DNA from: Bisporella sp. PMI_857
Lineage: Eukaryota; Ascomycota; Leotiomycetes; Helotiales; Helotiaceae
Reading direction: 5' to 3'
Assembly (NCBI GenBank): GCA_021307315.1
Contig: JAJSPD010000057.1
Location: 234,150 to 298,149 of the forward strand
DNA length: 64,000 nucleotides
The notes below the pieces were generated by a model. That model made no database searches and was not told the DNA's origin. It saw only the letters and a list, made by a program, of their open reading frames with translations. A program made the translations under genes and the position numbers. Below are positions 11,634 through 23,482 of the stretch, one piece after another; the first letter of the stretch is position 1; every line of letters starts with the position of its first letter.

Positions 11634-13260
11634 GAGACCCGGCACCAGACGTGATTTTCAGCAAGCAAACGACTTACTAGTGTTAGGAATATTGATAGGT
11701 AGGATAAATGCAGCCGATGCTTTCTCGGTATCGAGGATATCATCTCGTCCTCCTTCCGCGTAGTCTTTTTTTGAGAGTATCTTTTCTTGGGGGGGAGGGG
11801 GGCGGTATTTGATTTTAGCTTTTCCAAACATGCATATCGCTTGCTCTCCTGAGTCAGAGCTGTGACTTATTGTATAACTGCACGATGTGGGAGTACCATA
11901 ATCTCTCTCGCACTGCTGCACTTCTTATCTCCCAAGTTATCGCAATGTTACCTGTACAGTTCCTACCCATGCTCCTACAATGTTCTCGCTACGCCTCGCC
12001 AGACCATCTGGTGACATAATACCCAACACATCTTGGAGAATCGATACCACAGGTTCACGTCAACCAACTCGGCCGCAGTATCTTCGTCCGCTTCAACACA
12101 CCATGTAGAGATCATCATGTCAACAGCAGGTTGAGCGAGACATATTCTGGCCTCTCTAATGCCTTAGCAAAAGTCACGAGATTGGACTGGTAAAGCACGA
12201 CCGTATCTGTAACACGAATGCCCTATAATCTTTATGCAGGGTGTACGCAGAACGATATACCGTAGCTTGACTTTAGGGCAAGGAGCCTCATGTATGCTGG
12301 ATATCTGGATCCAGGTTCTCATTGACATTGTCCAGCAGGGAAAGGCTGGTGGAAGATGATGATACTGCTGGTCAGCATGCCCTTTAAAATTAGTCTAGTG
12401 CACTATCTGTATAGCTACGCTCATTCCCCCATCGAGCGGGATAAGGTTATGATAGGAATTACATACAGAAATGCTTTGCTCATGATTCATGCTACGGTAA
12501 AGTGGTATGAAATAATGCCAGCCCCGGTTTTTCGAACCAACTCGACTGTTAGTCTAGGGATAAACTCGAAACACCAGTAACAAAGCATTCTTGAAGGTTG
12601 AGAGAGCGAAGGCCGCCGAGTGGCCATCAGCAGATTAGCATGGCAGCAATGAGGTATAGCAGAGATACAGGAAACCAAATGGCAGCCTGAGCCATACAAG
12701 CTCTCTCCCATAAAATATTACATCGATTGAGTGGGACAGCGAAGGCTCGTAGACGTAGATACGATAGCGTCCCATCAAAATACGTCTTCACAACACTCCA
12801 ATATTCTTCTTCAGAGCCCTGCGTACAGCAAAGCACCAATGAAAAAAATAAATGCCACTCAGACATCCATCGTCACACACCCATCCACCGCGACCGAAGC
12901 CAGCAAATGAATGGGACAAGATCATCGCCACTCTCTATACAGCCCACAAGCCGCCATCTTTTCAGACAGTTCGAGAGTAAAAAGGCCTCACTCTTGTGCG
13001 ACGAGGATCAGCTCATCAACGTGGTTGAGGTCTATAGCTTTTTTGAGAAGCTCAGAAGAGGACGTTTACTAAAGAAATGATTCTTAGACTATATAATTGT
13101 TAGTAGATGGTTGAAGTATAGGGGGTTGGGAGAACAAACAGTATTGTCGTGAAGAACAAAATTTTGGGAAGCAGAAGCGTGCTTAAGTAGTCGAGAAAAA
13201 AAAACGCTCAGACCAGCGCTAATCCGAATAGGCTAGTTCCTTTTTTCAGGCTGCCAGGCG

Positions 13261-13282
13261 CCAGGCATCAGTCGGTGCCTGG
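13261..13282. repeat. Inverted repeat upstream of the MRH receptor gene
   Basis: CCAGGCA (13261-13267) and TGCCTGG (13276-13282) are perfect 7-bp inverted arms around an 8-nt spacer. Further CCAGGC/GCCTCAGG half-repeats lie on both sides. It lies about 165 bp upstream of the start at 13447, so it could be a protein-binding palindrome or a 5' leader hairpin. Confidence 0.5.
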
Positions 13283-13446
13283 AGCCTCAGGCCGTAGATA
13301 GGACTTATGTAATCAGCCCAGGGGACACGATGCGTAAGTCTCCACAGAAAGTAGTGATATTCCTCTGTCCAGATCCTTCAAGTTTAGACATTCAACTCCT
13401 GTTCTGTTGCGCCGTAGGCGCTCTATCAGTTTACACAAACATCAAC

Positions 13447-14837
13447 ATGTTTTTCCGGACCATCCCTAGCTCCCTCCTCCTTGCACTAGCATTTCAAAGC
13501 CAGGTATATGCTGCGGAGGAGAGGGAGGAGCCTGTGGACCCATGTACTATTGCTTCCTCAAGCGGCACTTTCTACGACTTGAGACCTCTTTCAATACTGC
13601 CTCCACCGGACGACAAAAAGCCAGGCAAGGATGATAAAACGGAAAGCTGGCATGCGCAAGGGTATGACTACAAGGCCAACTTCACGTTGAATGTGTGTGC
13701 GCCAGTTATAGAGGGGCTAGAGAACGTCGTTGGAATTGATAGTGAACATCGGGAAAATGTCAGCGCTTTTTATGATTATGGGGATGAAACATATTCTTTG
13801 GGGTATGAAGTCATATCGCAGGACAGACAGCAGCCATACTGACAGGATTAGACAATTATCAATGAACTTGACACAGCGAGGACGACGGATCGTACTCCAA
13901 TATACACATGGCTCGCCATGTGGGAAAGAAGAGAAGAGCCGAATGGCTCGAGGAGGAGATAGCCGGACATGGGATGATGACTACGCAGATATAGAAACCG
14001 AGGCATATAACAAGGAGGGAAGCCGCAGAAAATCTGCTCTGATATCCTTCCACTGCGACAAAGATCCTCTCGCTACCACAGCCTCTGCAACCTTCGTTGG
14101 AGTTGACCCCGATGAGTGCTCATACTCCTTCGAGATCCTCTCAGCAGCAGCTTGTCCTGCCGCCCAACCGGCGAAACAGGGAGTCGGCCCAGCAGCAGTG
14201 TTCACAATCATTGGACTTATTGCGATACTTGTATACTTCCTTGGTGGTGTGTTCTATCAACGAAATGTGGCTCATGCTCGAGGGTGGAGACAATTGCCGA
14301 ATTACAGCACGTGGGCTGGGATAGGAGGTTTTATCAAGGCAAGTGGACGATATTGTGTTCAGCAGTCAGTATATAGGATTTTTCCACGGGTGACCTCAGT
14401 CCGTGAGGGGCTATTACCTACTATGGAAGTGAAGACGTCACTTCTGCAGCCCCAGCAGGCGCACAAGTCGAGGCTGTCCTGGGAGGCTGCACATCTCTCA
14501 TAGCTCTTTTTTGGCCGTCAGGTCTCAGACGCATAGGGCTAGAGGACAGGAGCTGCTCCCCCTAATTTTTTAATTATTTTTTGTAAGGGGATCATAGAAC
14601 AGCATGGTATCTATTGCTGTCAAAGCTTAATGTTGTCTACAAATGTTGGTTTTGCACATGCTGACCTACTATGCTTAGGACTTCTTCATCATTGCAACAT
14701 CATCTTGCGCTCGATTCCTGCCAAGTAGAAGGGGTTATAGCCAGCTCTCTGTTTCAGCCAATGGTCACGGGAGAGGAAGGACTCACGATGACGAGAATCG
14801 CTTGATAGATCAATTGGATGAGGAGTGGGATGATTAA
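13447..14837 (+). CDS. MRL1: MRH-domain vacuolar sorting receptor (Mrl1/cation-dependent mannose-6-phosphate receptor-like)
   Basis: A type I membrane protein predicted to sort cargo between Golgi, endosome and vacuole. Exons are 13447-13802, 13846-14338 and 14679-14837 (335 aa, in frame). A signal peptide (MFFRTIPSSLLLALAF, cleaved near VYAA) starts the protein. The lumenal MRH domain follows, with NFTLNVCAPV, RRIVLQYTHGSPCG, FHCDKDP and PDECSYSFEI. One membrane span (AVFTIIGLIAILVYFLGGVFY) follows, then the cytoplasmic phrase GWRQLPNYSTWAGIG. The last exon encodes DFFIIATSS..., and the tail ends in the acidic LIDQLDEEWDD. Intron 1 is only 43 nt. Intron 2 is 340 nt and uses a GC donor (AAG|GCAAGT). 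The ATG at 13447 is chosen over 13330 because it begins directly with the signal peptide. The third exon is easy to miss. Confidence 0.87.
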
Positions 14838-15141
14838 GACGACATGCCAACATATTGTACAGGCGTTTAGGATAGAGGGTCAAGGGAAAAGGGAACAACG
14901 GCGCCTTCATTATATTTTATTGTACAACCAGAGGGAACGGATCTATGACGACGTCGAAATGTACTATTGCTCTACATATATTATCGGACGGCTTGCATGC
15001 TGTGCTAGTAGATTTGGAGTAAATAATTTTGGGGAACTGTTTTTGTTCTCGATTGCCATTGACCACTGCGGTTTACCAAGTGTGAATTATCGCTATTGTC
15101 CACAGGACTGAAGTATACTTGGTTTTCATTCACATCTAAAA
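14838..15141. other. Convergent 3' interval between MRH receptor and photolyase
   Basis: About 300 bp between two convergent stop codons. It holds only their 3' flanks, and I see no further gene. Confidence 0.7.
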
Positions 15142-17207
15142 CTATTTCTTGGTTTTCTTCACATGACCATCTAGTGTCACCTGTTTCTTCCTCTTCGCTG
15201 CCGCCGTGTCTCTTGCTTTTGTCTCTTCGCCGTCCTCTATCGCACCGCCCTGGATCTCCTCAGTGGCACCATCGTTTGAGCTTCCTCCCCAAAGGCCAGC
15301 TTTCACTTTCCTGTTCTCTGAACTCTCCTTCATCGCGTCCTCAAAATTCTTCCCTTCCGTAGACCCCTCCGCATCATCAGGAAACAACGTTCTCCACGTC
15401 CCATCAATAACCTTTGGATTGTTCCCATACAATTTCGCCTCATACGCCTTCTTCATCCCATCCAAACACACTGCCCTCCTCTCCACAAAATCAAACATGG
15501 GTTTCGGATACGCCCCCTTCTCTCCCTCCTCCCCATTACCTTGGATCGTCACACCCGCCTTCTTCTGATCCTGAATCGGCGCCTTCCACGGCTCGTAAAT
15601 ATACTTCTTATCCAGATCCTTCAACTCAGAGACGTATCTACGGATGAAAGCGCCTTCTTTATCCCATCTCTGCGGGAAAGCTATTGGCGAGTAGCAGCGG
15701 TAGAATTGCGAAAAGAACGCTGTGCAGGAGAGCCATTGCCAATTCCCTGCGTTGCATGCTGCCTCGTGGTCGATGAGCCACTCCTCGAAGACCTCGGCGC
15801 CGCGCTCCCAGGAGATATAGCAGCCTCCTCTCGTCAAGAAGCATGCTACTGAATGTCTTCCCAGATGACTATCACTTCGTAAGGATTTTTTTCCCACCAT
15901 CCTAAGAAATATTCAAGGAAATAAAAACACTCACTGAATCCAGCCCTCCTCCCGCAACTGCCTCATCAACGCATCGATCCACGGAAATCCAGTGCGTCCC
16001 CATTTCCATCTCTGAAACCACTCCTCAGCTTTCTCCGAGTCGATATGGTATTCTCCGGACGCGAGCTTCTTCTCATGATCAACCTTACTCTGCAAATGCC
16101 ACGGAATAAACCTCACATGGTCGTTATACATTGTCTGCCCAAACGCCCACCCCAACTTCGCCTGGGCCGCAAGATACATATCCCTAAACAGCAACTGCCC
16201 CGTCAAACTCGTCGGTGGCTGACTCGCTTTCCCCTTAAACGCATCTACCACGTCCTGCACGCGCCAATAGAACTCCCTCACGCTCAATGACCCAAAATGC
16301 AGGTGTGGAGACAGAAGCGTGGTAGCTTGCGGCTCGAAATCCGTAGGCGCGGTATTGGGCTTCTCGAAAGTTGCTGTGTAGGTCCTGTTGGCGATGATTT
16401 CGTCAAGCACCTTCAGAGCAATGGTTTCGCCGCCACGGTGTTTGGTGGTTGCAGCTGGAAAGCCAAGCTCTCCCAGCGTTGGGACAGCAAAATCCCCGTT
16501 CGGACCAGCGAGCTTCTCATAGCTCCTATCATTCCCACCCCTGTACGCGTCATTGAAGTCTGGATTCTGCTCCGGCATATCCTGTTCAACCCCTTCTAGA
16601 TCCGTCTCTCTCGGGTCCGGCAGCGATTTAGGAGCAGGAATAGGCCGAGGGATCTCCCCTATCTTAAGGCCTGCTGCTTGAACTTGCGAGATACTCATGG
16701 TGGGCTTTCCATTGTTGCGTTTTACAAGCTCATCACTGTCCCATAGTGAGCGGCCGTACTTAATGATGACCGCCACCCCCGCTTCCTCGGCAGCTTGAAC
16801 GACCTCCTCGTCCCTTTGACGGACATACGGGTCCGTGTCCTTCTCAAAAACCAGATGGCTTACCTTCCACGCCTTGAACAGCTTTGGTAAGAGTGTCTGA
16901 GGCGCTTCTCTGATCAGGAACAGCTTAGATTTATTGTTCAGCTTAGTGATGGACTTTGATAAATTATTCTGGCAGTCAATACTACATATTGTCAATCCAG
17001 AGGTCTCTTTGGTACCAAGTAATATTTATAGACTTACAGGAACTGCCATCGGTTAACGCCAACACGAGCTCGGTATACATAATGTGGATCCCAGCACCAT
17101 ACAGGCCAGAACGCTTCAGGTTTGAGGTCTAAAGCTGCTTGGAGTGCCGGGGAATCGTGTAAGCGGAGGTCGGTCCTGAACCAGTATATCACTCTAGGCA
17201 TCGTCAT
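15142..17207 (-). CDS. (6-4) photolyase / animal-type cryptochrome
   Basis: A flavoprotein that repairs UV (6-4) photoproducts or senses blue light. Minus-strand exons: 17207-17038, 16981-15935 and 15868-15142 (1944 nt, 647 aa). The N-terminal photolyase domain begins RVIYWFRTDLRLHDSPAL. The C-terminal FAD domain contains LSPHLHFGSLSVREFYW, FRDMYLAAQ, WKWGRTGFPWIDALMRQL, then HHLGRHSVACFLTRGG and CNAGNWQWLSCTAFF. Splicing at 15935/15868 rebuilds the HHLGRH motif expected of (6-4) photolyases. An extra Lys/Glu-rich tail of about 100 residues ends KKRKKQVTLDGHVKKTKK and looks like a nuclear localisation tail. I cannot tell repair from signalling by sequence alone. The start at 17207 is preferred over 17255, because family members begin a few residues before the first beta strand. 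Confidence 0.92.
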
Positions 17208-19262
17208 TTTCGTACGTATGTCATAATTTACGAAAGTGGAGTGTGGACGAAGCATTGAATTATGAGAACCATAGTCACTAGATGAGGCTCTGTGAGATCT
17301 AGACTTGATGGTGAGTGGCTTGCTAATGACGTCTATGACTCGAAGCTAGCCGCTTACGGCGAAATCAAAACAAGCCCCTTGATTTTGCGGGAACCATTAC
17401 TTCTAGGTATTCGACTCTTTTACATTTAATCTTCTGAGATTCTGCAACGCCCTCGTCGTATGATATGGATTTAATCCCTTATTTTGACGAGCCTCAACTA
17501 CGGGATCATATGCGGGAGGCTGAGTTTTGCGCTATACTTATCGTCTCTTGACTTAGAGTCTTGGCGTCTTTAACTAGCCATTGGGGTTTTGGAGGTGTTA
17601 TGCCGAGAACTGACATGGTCGACCTAGAATTAGACTGAGTGATACAGAGTTCGTTCTTTGAAGCCACCCCTTGGAAATCCGCGAGGCAATTCATATCCGC
17701 CGCAGCCGCGGCAATAGCATTCGGAGGCGAAGGCGTCTGGTTTGGTACGGGTCCAATATGCAGCTTCCGTCTCCTTTTAAACTTCTTGAGAAGCTTCAAT
17801 TGATTCTATTTATAGCATACCAGTCATCGAGTTATGAGAATAGGTTCTCAGAGTGACCACATCTTGAAACGGCAAGTCCTAGGTAAATTCAATCATCCTC
17901 CAGTCATGAATACGATTTTTCAATCGCGCACTCACGGTAGCCTTCTTATGAACTATTGAGAGGGATGGGTGTTTCTACTCTGATATGATGGCGTACTGAA
18001 AAATAACACCCGCAGTATCGCGAGCAGTTAGAAAGGGTGTAGAGGGAGCGAAATGCTAGCTGAAGATAAACTGAAGAGATGTCTCAGAAGAATTGATTGC
18101 ACAACTTTCTACAACTCTGTATGTGTTTCTGTGTTTACCGCGAAAGGAATTTCTGAACCTAACGAGATGTGTAAAGGTGAAGCTGAACATATTGGGCGGT
18201 AAATATTTGCAAGTCGTCTGTATCTATTATCGAAGGTAGAGACTCTGTACACTCTAATTCAAGCAAAAATTAGCCAATACAAGCGTTCAGTCAATACCAG
18301 AAGGTTGGTCAGATTGAGCCGGGGCAAGCATGTCCAACTTCCATGGGATCCGCCATATTCACCTCAGCTTGTCAAAAGGCAAGCTCATCAAGCATGACTC
18401 CTACCACCTCGGAATAGAGAATACATCAAGTCTTACTCCCGAACCCTCCTTTGTCGAGAGAATCCGATTGCAGTGGCTACGGGAGGTGGAGGTCGTCAGC
18501 TGGTCCTGGAAATGGTGGGCAAGTTTCGCAACCATCATATCGCCAGTGACGGAAAGCTACATGTCTTTCATTTCCTTCTCTCCCGTCATTTTTTACGTTC
18601 AATAGCAAAAAAGAAGTGTTTCTCTTGTCCGGGTTTGGGGCATCACTCTTCCTCGCTTAAATTACTATTTTCTGGTCTCAATAGGAGATAAAAGTGGGTC
18701 GGCTGAATTCCCAAACCTCCACCCATCATAGAATTGATGCCTGAAAGCTATTTGGGATAGCAGCTATGTATCTATATTTCCAGAGCTGTTGATACTGTCT
18801 TGAATGCTTTATGTCTGCCCGGTATTAGTCTCAGATGTATATTCCCCAAACATTTTTGGGGTCACGTTTTAGATGAAAGTGCCAGCAACGTCAATAGCAA
18901 GCTTTCAATAGGAGCTTTCTCCCACCAGTTTTATTTTCAAGATATCTCCAATTTCTTGCTATTGAAGATTCTTTACTACTGAGATGAAAACTATACCTTC
19001 ATCTCAGGTCGCAATGGCCCCTTCTCCTCCGTCGCAGATTATTATTCTTATGAAACTCAAATCTGTCACAAAATCTCATCATCTGTCTTTTCCCAAATCA
19101 GTTCCCACGACCCAGTCCAGAAACCTGACTTACCTTCTTTGTTTCTCCTGCATCAGAAACCAGCCTTCCGTAAGGGGACGCCTCATATCATTCCGCACCC
19201 GGTTTGCCTCGAAGGTCAATCCCTCGTAGGGTACAAATCAAACCCAACTTCCCGGATTTGCA
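17208..19262. other. Intergenic interval between photolyase and STE3
   Basis: The two flanking genes are divergent, so both promoters lie here. A minus ORF at 17506-17799 (97 aa, basic N-terminus KLLKKFKRRRKLH) has no family I know and no convincing exons around it. Plus ORFs at 18330-18691 overlap in several frames and look non-coding. About 260 nt directly upstream of STE3 is pyrimidine-rich, as in fungal promoters and leaders. Confidence 0.6.
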
Positions 19263-21148
19263 ATGGACCTCATCGACCCAGATCCCTCCACGATGAGTTC
19301 CCCTTCATCTGGACCATATCGTGTGGCCGGAAACACCATTGCCGTCTCGACTGTTTCCGGCTTGCTCATTCTCAGCAACGTTGTCCCGTTCCTGTCCCTT
19401 TACTCCGCCAAGCAGATTCCAGCGTGCACAATCATTATCGTCACCGACATCATCCTTTTCTTTACGTTCATTAATGCTATCATTTGGCCAACCGACAATT
19501 TTGCAACCTGGTGGAATGGAGCTGGTCTCTGTGACATCGAGGTTATCCTCCGAAGCGTCTTCGCTACCTTGATCGAGAGTGCTACATGCTGCCTCACACG
19601 AAATCTCAGTATTGCTGTTGATGTCGACAACAACCCTCGTCTCTTTGAAACTACAGCAATGAGACGCAGGCGACTGATGGGAGAACTCGTGCTCTGCTTT
19701 GGAATACCATTCTTCCAATTGGTGTTCCACTACTTCATCCAATCCGGTCGCTATGCGATCGTAACCGTCTATGGTTGCACAGATGTTATTGACAACAGCT
19801 GGGTCACTGTCTTCCTCTTTCTGATATGGCCTGTCATATTTACTCTCATGAACCTCTATTACGCAGGTAAGCATCCCAATGACCGGCAAATTCCTTTCCA
19901 TGGCTAATCAAGAGCAATAGTCCTGGTACTAATCCGACTGCGCCGACATCGTGGAAACCTCTCTAGCACGTTATCTAGCAGCGGCTCGAGATTTACGGCA
20001 CGAAGATTCATGAAGCTCTACTTCATATGCATATTATTCTTCGTCATTCAGCTTCCACCAATTTTGGCATTCTTCTACTTCAACCTCAAGAACTTCCTTC
20101 CACTTCAGCAATATTCCTGGTCTCAGGCACATGATCCCAAGGTATGGCCATTGATTATATACTTCACCGCGAAAGACTATCCGCTGCTGCAATATTATGG
20201 TTGGCCAGCGACGTTCTTAGGCCTCGCTATCTTCATCTTCTATGGGATGAACAAAGAGGCAATTGAGAGATATAGGGCATTCGTGGTCTTCATTGGACTT
20301 GGGAAATTTTGGCCAAGTCTTAAACAGCCAATGGAGTCGCGTAGAAGAGGAAGCACATCAAGGACAAGCTGGATTAGCAAGATTGATCTAGTTGGAAAGG
20401 CGGTCCGCTACTGTGATAGTTCCAGGAAGCACAGCCATACATCGACAGGACTAGCTTCACAAACGTAAGTCCAACATTACGAAATCTCCGACCTCTTCTC
20501 ACTTACCGATTAAGTAGTCCTCACTCAAGAAAAGGTTCTACGGGAACTTTCAACCTATCGAACATCACCTCTACACGCACTTCTTCGGCGCTCCATAAGA
20601 GTAGCGTATCGCCAGACTCTGCAATCGCTTACTCTCACCATGACGCCATCACACCTGCACCATCTAATACTCACCTGGCTACAACGGCCACCACGGGAGA
20701 ACACTCTCACCCACGGCAACCAAGATATCACAGGCCACTTCTCTCCTTCTTCGGCACGCATATCAACTTTCCTTCACCCATATTCTCTCGCAGGGGAGCG
20801 GACACGAACGACATAGATATTGAAGCATCGCCCCACATACGTCACCCTTCCATGCATGGAGCATCCACAAATCTTGATGACCGAAATCTGACCGTGGAAA
20901 CTAATATCTGGAGCGGGCGAGCATTCAATCCCGAGATCGAAGAGGGCGAAGCTGCAGGTGCCTCAAGTCCAAAGCTGGGGACGCGAACTTATCGAGAGCG
21001 TGAGAGATGTGAGCTTGAGAGATATAGAGCTACAGAGCGATCTGGAGCGATGTCTGAAGATGTTCATGCCGAAGCTAGATTTTCAGATGGTGTCACAATC
21101 TCCAGATCCTTGGATCAGGTCTCTACAGTTATGCCTTCTCAACCATAG
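19263..21148 (+). CDS. STE3: a-factor-type pheromone receptor Ste3 (class 4-like GPCR)
   Basis: A seven-transmembrane receptor for the lipid-modified mating peptide; it signals through a G protein to the mating MAPK cascade. Exons are 19263-19866, 19921-20464 and 20518-21148 (592 aa). Hydrophobic segments include SGLLILSNVVPFLSLYS, CTIIIVTDIILFFTFINAIIW, VTVFLFLIWPVIFTLMNLYY, FICILFFVIQLPPILAFFYF and ATFLGLAIFIFYG. Family phrases include LCDIEVIL, TRNLSIAVD, GCTDVIDNSW, the intracellular-loop basic run LVLIRLRRHRGN and FGMNKEA-like YGMNKEAIERYRA. A cytoplasmic tail of about 220 residues is Ser/Thr-, His- and Arg-rich, as in filamentous Ste3/PRE-1 receptors. Both introns are GT-AG and restore frame. 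A second ATG lies 10 codons in. Confidence 0.93.
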
Positions 21149-21596
21149 GATATATTGGAATCACCGACGAGAACTGATTTTCTCCGATCACAAAAAATTG
21201 GCGAGGAATTGATTGGCGGATACGTATATGGGGTCAGCTTTACAAAAATTCATTCGTATCTATTTTCCACTGTCGTTATCGAAGGTCAACAGTGGGGAGA
21301 GACGCGCAGTCCTTCTATTTCTTTTCAAACCTATCCTGCGTTCATACTTATTTGTTTATTCGGGTACTCATGCGGCATTGCAGGGTGCTTTATTGGCTGC
21401 GCTCATAATGGAACAATGAATAAATACAGAGACATATCAGCGTAACATATACCTCTTAACAAAGCTATTTTTTATTTCAGAATTTGTAAACAACTACGAT
21501 CCGGTACTTCAAACTACTGCTGTGATAATAAATACCGCTGGGCATGAATCCAGTACTTTGCGACATCTTCTCCCCTTTTGTTCCGGCCTTCCGTTG
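21149..21596. other. Convergent interval between STE3 and the DUF899 gene
   Basis: About 450 bp holding the 3' flanks of two convergent genes. I see no gene or repeat in it. Confidence 0.7.
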
Positions 21597-22351
21597 TTAG
21601 TACTCGTCATGAAGCTTCCAGTCTCCATTTTCATCATCTTGTCTACCAAGTGGCGTGACATCAAGCAACTTGTGCGTGACAAGGAACCTATCAAGACCTC
21701 TAGCGTACGTAGAATACGTATGGTAAATTGTGCCTTCATCTCTAGAAAACACACTCAGTCCGGGGAGATCGCCTTTGATCGTGCTCTTCATCTCATCACT
21801 TCCCTTGAACTAAAGATAGTGTCAGCTCCCTTGTCACCAAGCCAAAAGTAAAGTCAATATATTATTGGTTTACTTGCATTATATTCCACAGGAGCGATGG
21901 ATTCATCCAATGTCACATGGAAATCATAGTTAAAGTCTGATCCAAGCGATGAATACCAGGGGATCTCCCAGCCCATCTTCTTCTTGACTTTTTCGATCAC
22001 GGCAAACGGCGCCCTGGAAATGAGGACCAGGGACGTCTTGCGAGACTTGAGATGCGACAAGTTGGCGGGTAGGTTGTCTGCCAGGAAAGCACACCCGGTA
22101 CAAGGGGCGGTATCACCTGGGCCGAGCATGAAGTGGTACACTACGAGTTGCTTACGGCCGTCGAAAAGGTCAGCCAGTCCAACTTGGCCATTGGGGCCGT
22201 CAAATTTGTAATCGTTCTCCAATTTGACCATAGGGAGGCCGCGAAGTTCGGCGTCCAAAGCGTCTTGGGCACGAGTCGCAGCCTTTTCCTTGATCAAGAG
22301 ATCTTTGCGGGCCTTGAGCCATTCATCACGAGAGACGACATTCGGAGACAT
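21597..22351 (-). CDS. DUF899 thioredoxin-like family protein
   Basis: A thioredoxin-fold protein of the DUF899 (AAL-like) family; its biochemical role is not established. Exons: 22351-21878 and 21809-21597 (228 aa). It opens NVVSRDEWLKARKDLLIKEKA, continues RGLPMVKLENDYKFDGPNG and LVVYHFMLGPG, and has a CTGC cysteine pair in APCTGCAFLADNLP. The C-terminal phrase is GLSVFSRDEGTIYHTYSTYARGLD, the hallmark of the family. The intron 21810-21877 has a GC donor (AAT|GCAAGT) and TTTAG acceptor; no GT alternative that I tried keeps the frame open. The ATG at 22351 is favoured over 22381 because family members start just before the NVVSRDEW phrase. Confidence 0.88.
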
Positions 22352-23482
22352 TCTGGTATGGTATGGTGTTTCTAGTGACAAACAGTTTAAAAAAGGGAGT
22401 AAGGTTACCAGTAGAGTGCTTCAAGAAATGGACATGTCTGGGATCTTTATAGCCCGTGAAGGCCAAATGAATATCCCGTCTTATGACTCAAAAGGCTTTA
22501 GGGCGGTATATTTCCCCCCTAAAGTTTGGGGATCAGCAAAATGCGCATATGCACGTACACGATATTGGAAAGTATTTAATAAAATCATGGGATCTCGTGT
22601 CGCGTTTGGTCGCGAAAGCACGGGATCAATTATGGCGGGAATGGAATCAATTGGGTGGGCTGGGCAAGCCTCATGCCACACAACAGGGTTGGTGCCTGTG
22701 ATGAAGTTAGGCATCCATCCGCTAAAGTTGGATTAGACTTCACAGTAAAGAGCAATAGTAGCAATGCCAACACCACCCAATAAATTTAAGCCTAATGATG
22801 TTATACATTTCTTTGATTACTCAACATGAATATATGCCCCTGCTATTCCAGGAATGAGTGAGGTTATGGGGAGGGGACCGTTTTTTCCATGCCGAAGCAG
22901 CTTTGCATCTATGTATGTTTCTATACTTCAAAGACGCTATACTAGCATAAAGTGCTCTAGTGAGCAATGATTCCTTACACAGGAAGTTAATCATACATGA
23001 GCATTTCCAAAACACAGCTCAAGTTTGATAAGTACCTTCTATTTTAGAATACTTTCCAATAGATAACAATGCCAATCGATAGTAAATATAAGGCGGCTAC
23101 TCTCAATAAAGGCTTTGTATGATATATTTCCTTTCTCTTTCCACCCAGAGAACTGGCTAGATTCACTAAAATACACCTGTGAGTAGTCACCAAGAGCCGA
23201 TGGTGCAGCTTCTCTTCTGTCAAATCATTACCCAAAGGTGAATATTATTTTTGCCTTTATGAATCTCAGAGTATTTTGCGATGGAGCAACACTCCCTTAC
23301 ACCTTGAGTCACACCCACCAAATGCCGCAATATATGCGAATATGCCAAAGAGTTTGAAGGCAGTAGCAAGGCTATTGCACTTTCCTTTATGGTAATCCTC
23401 AGAGGGTCAGCTAGTAGCGAAGGCATATCGTGATACCAGAAAGAACGTTCGGACTGCACGAGTTCCAGAAGAAAGCCCAAAC
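22352..23482. other. Intergenic interval between the DUF899 and GNAT genes
   Basis: A divergent promoter region of about 1.1 kb. ORFs at 22224-22736 and 22821-23015 have no family similarity and overlap in opposing frames. I see no RNA gene or repeat. Confidence 0.65.

Larger units (their letters stand above)
10230..13446. other. Gene-poor interval upstream of the beta-glucosidase and MRH receptor
   Basis: I see no complete gene. One short plus-strand reading near 11.58 kb carries half of a Zn2Cys6 motif and is listed separately. A minus-strand reading near 12.0-12.2 kb (phrases VNLWYRFSKMCW and ALERPEYVSLNLLL in neighbouring frames) may be another decayed coding remnant. A plus ORF at 12727-13080 (117 aa, basic) has no recognisable domain. 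The last 200 bp contain an inverted repeat upstream of the MRH receptor. Confidence 0.5.

Noticed and set aside
19305..19901. 198-aa minus ORF across the STE3 first exon
   Set aside because: Complement of transmembrane coding; the sense strand carries clear Ste3 motifs.
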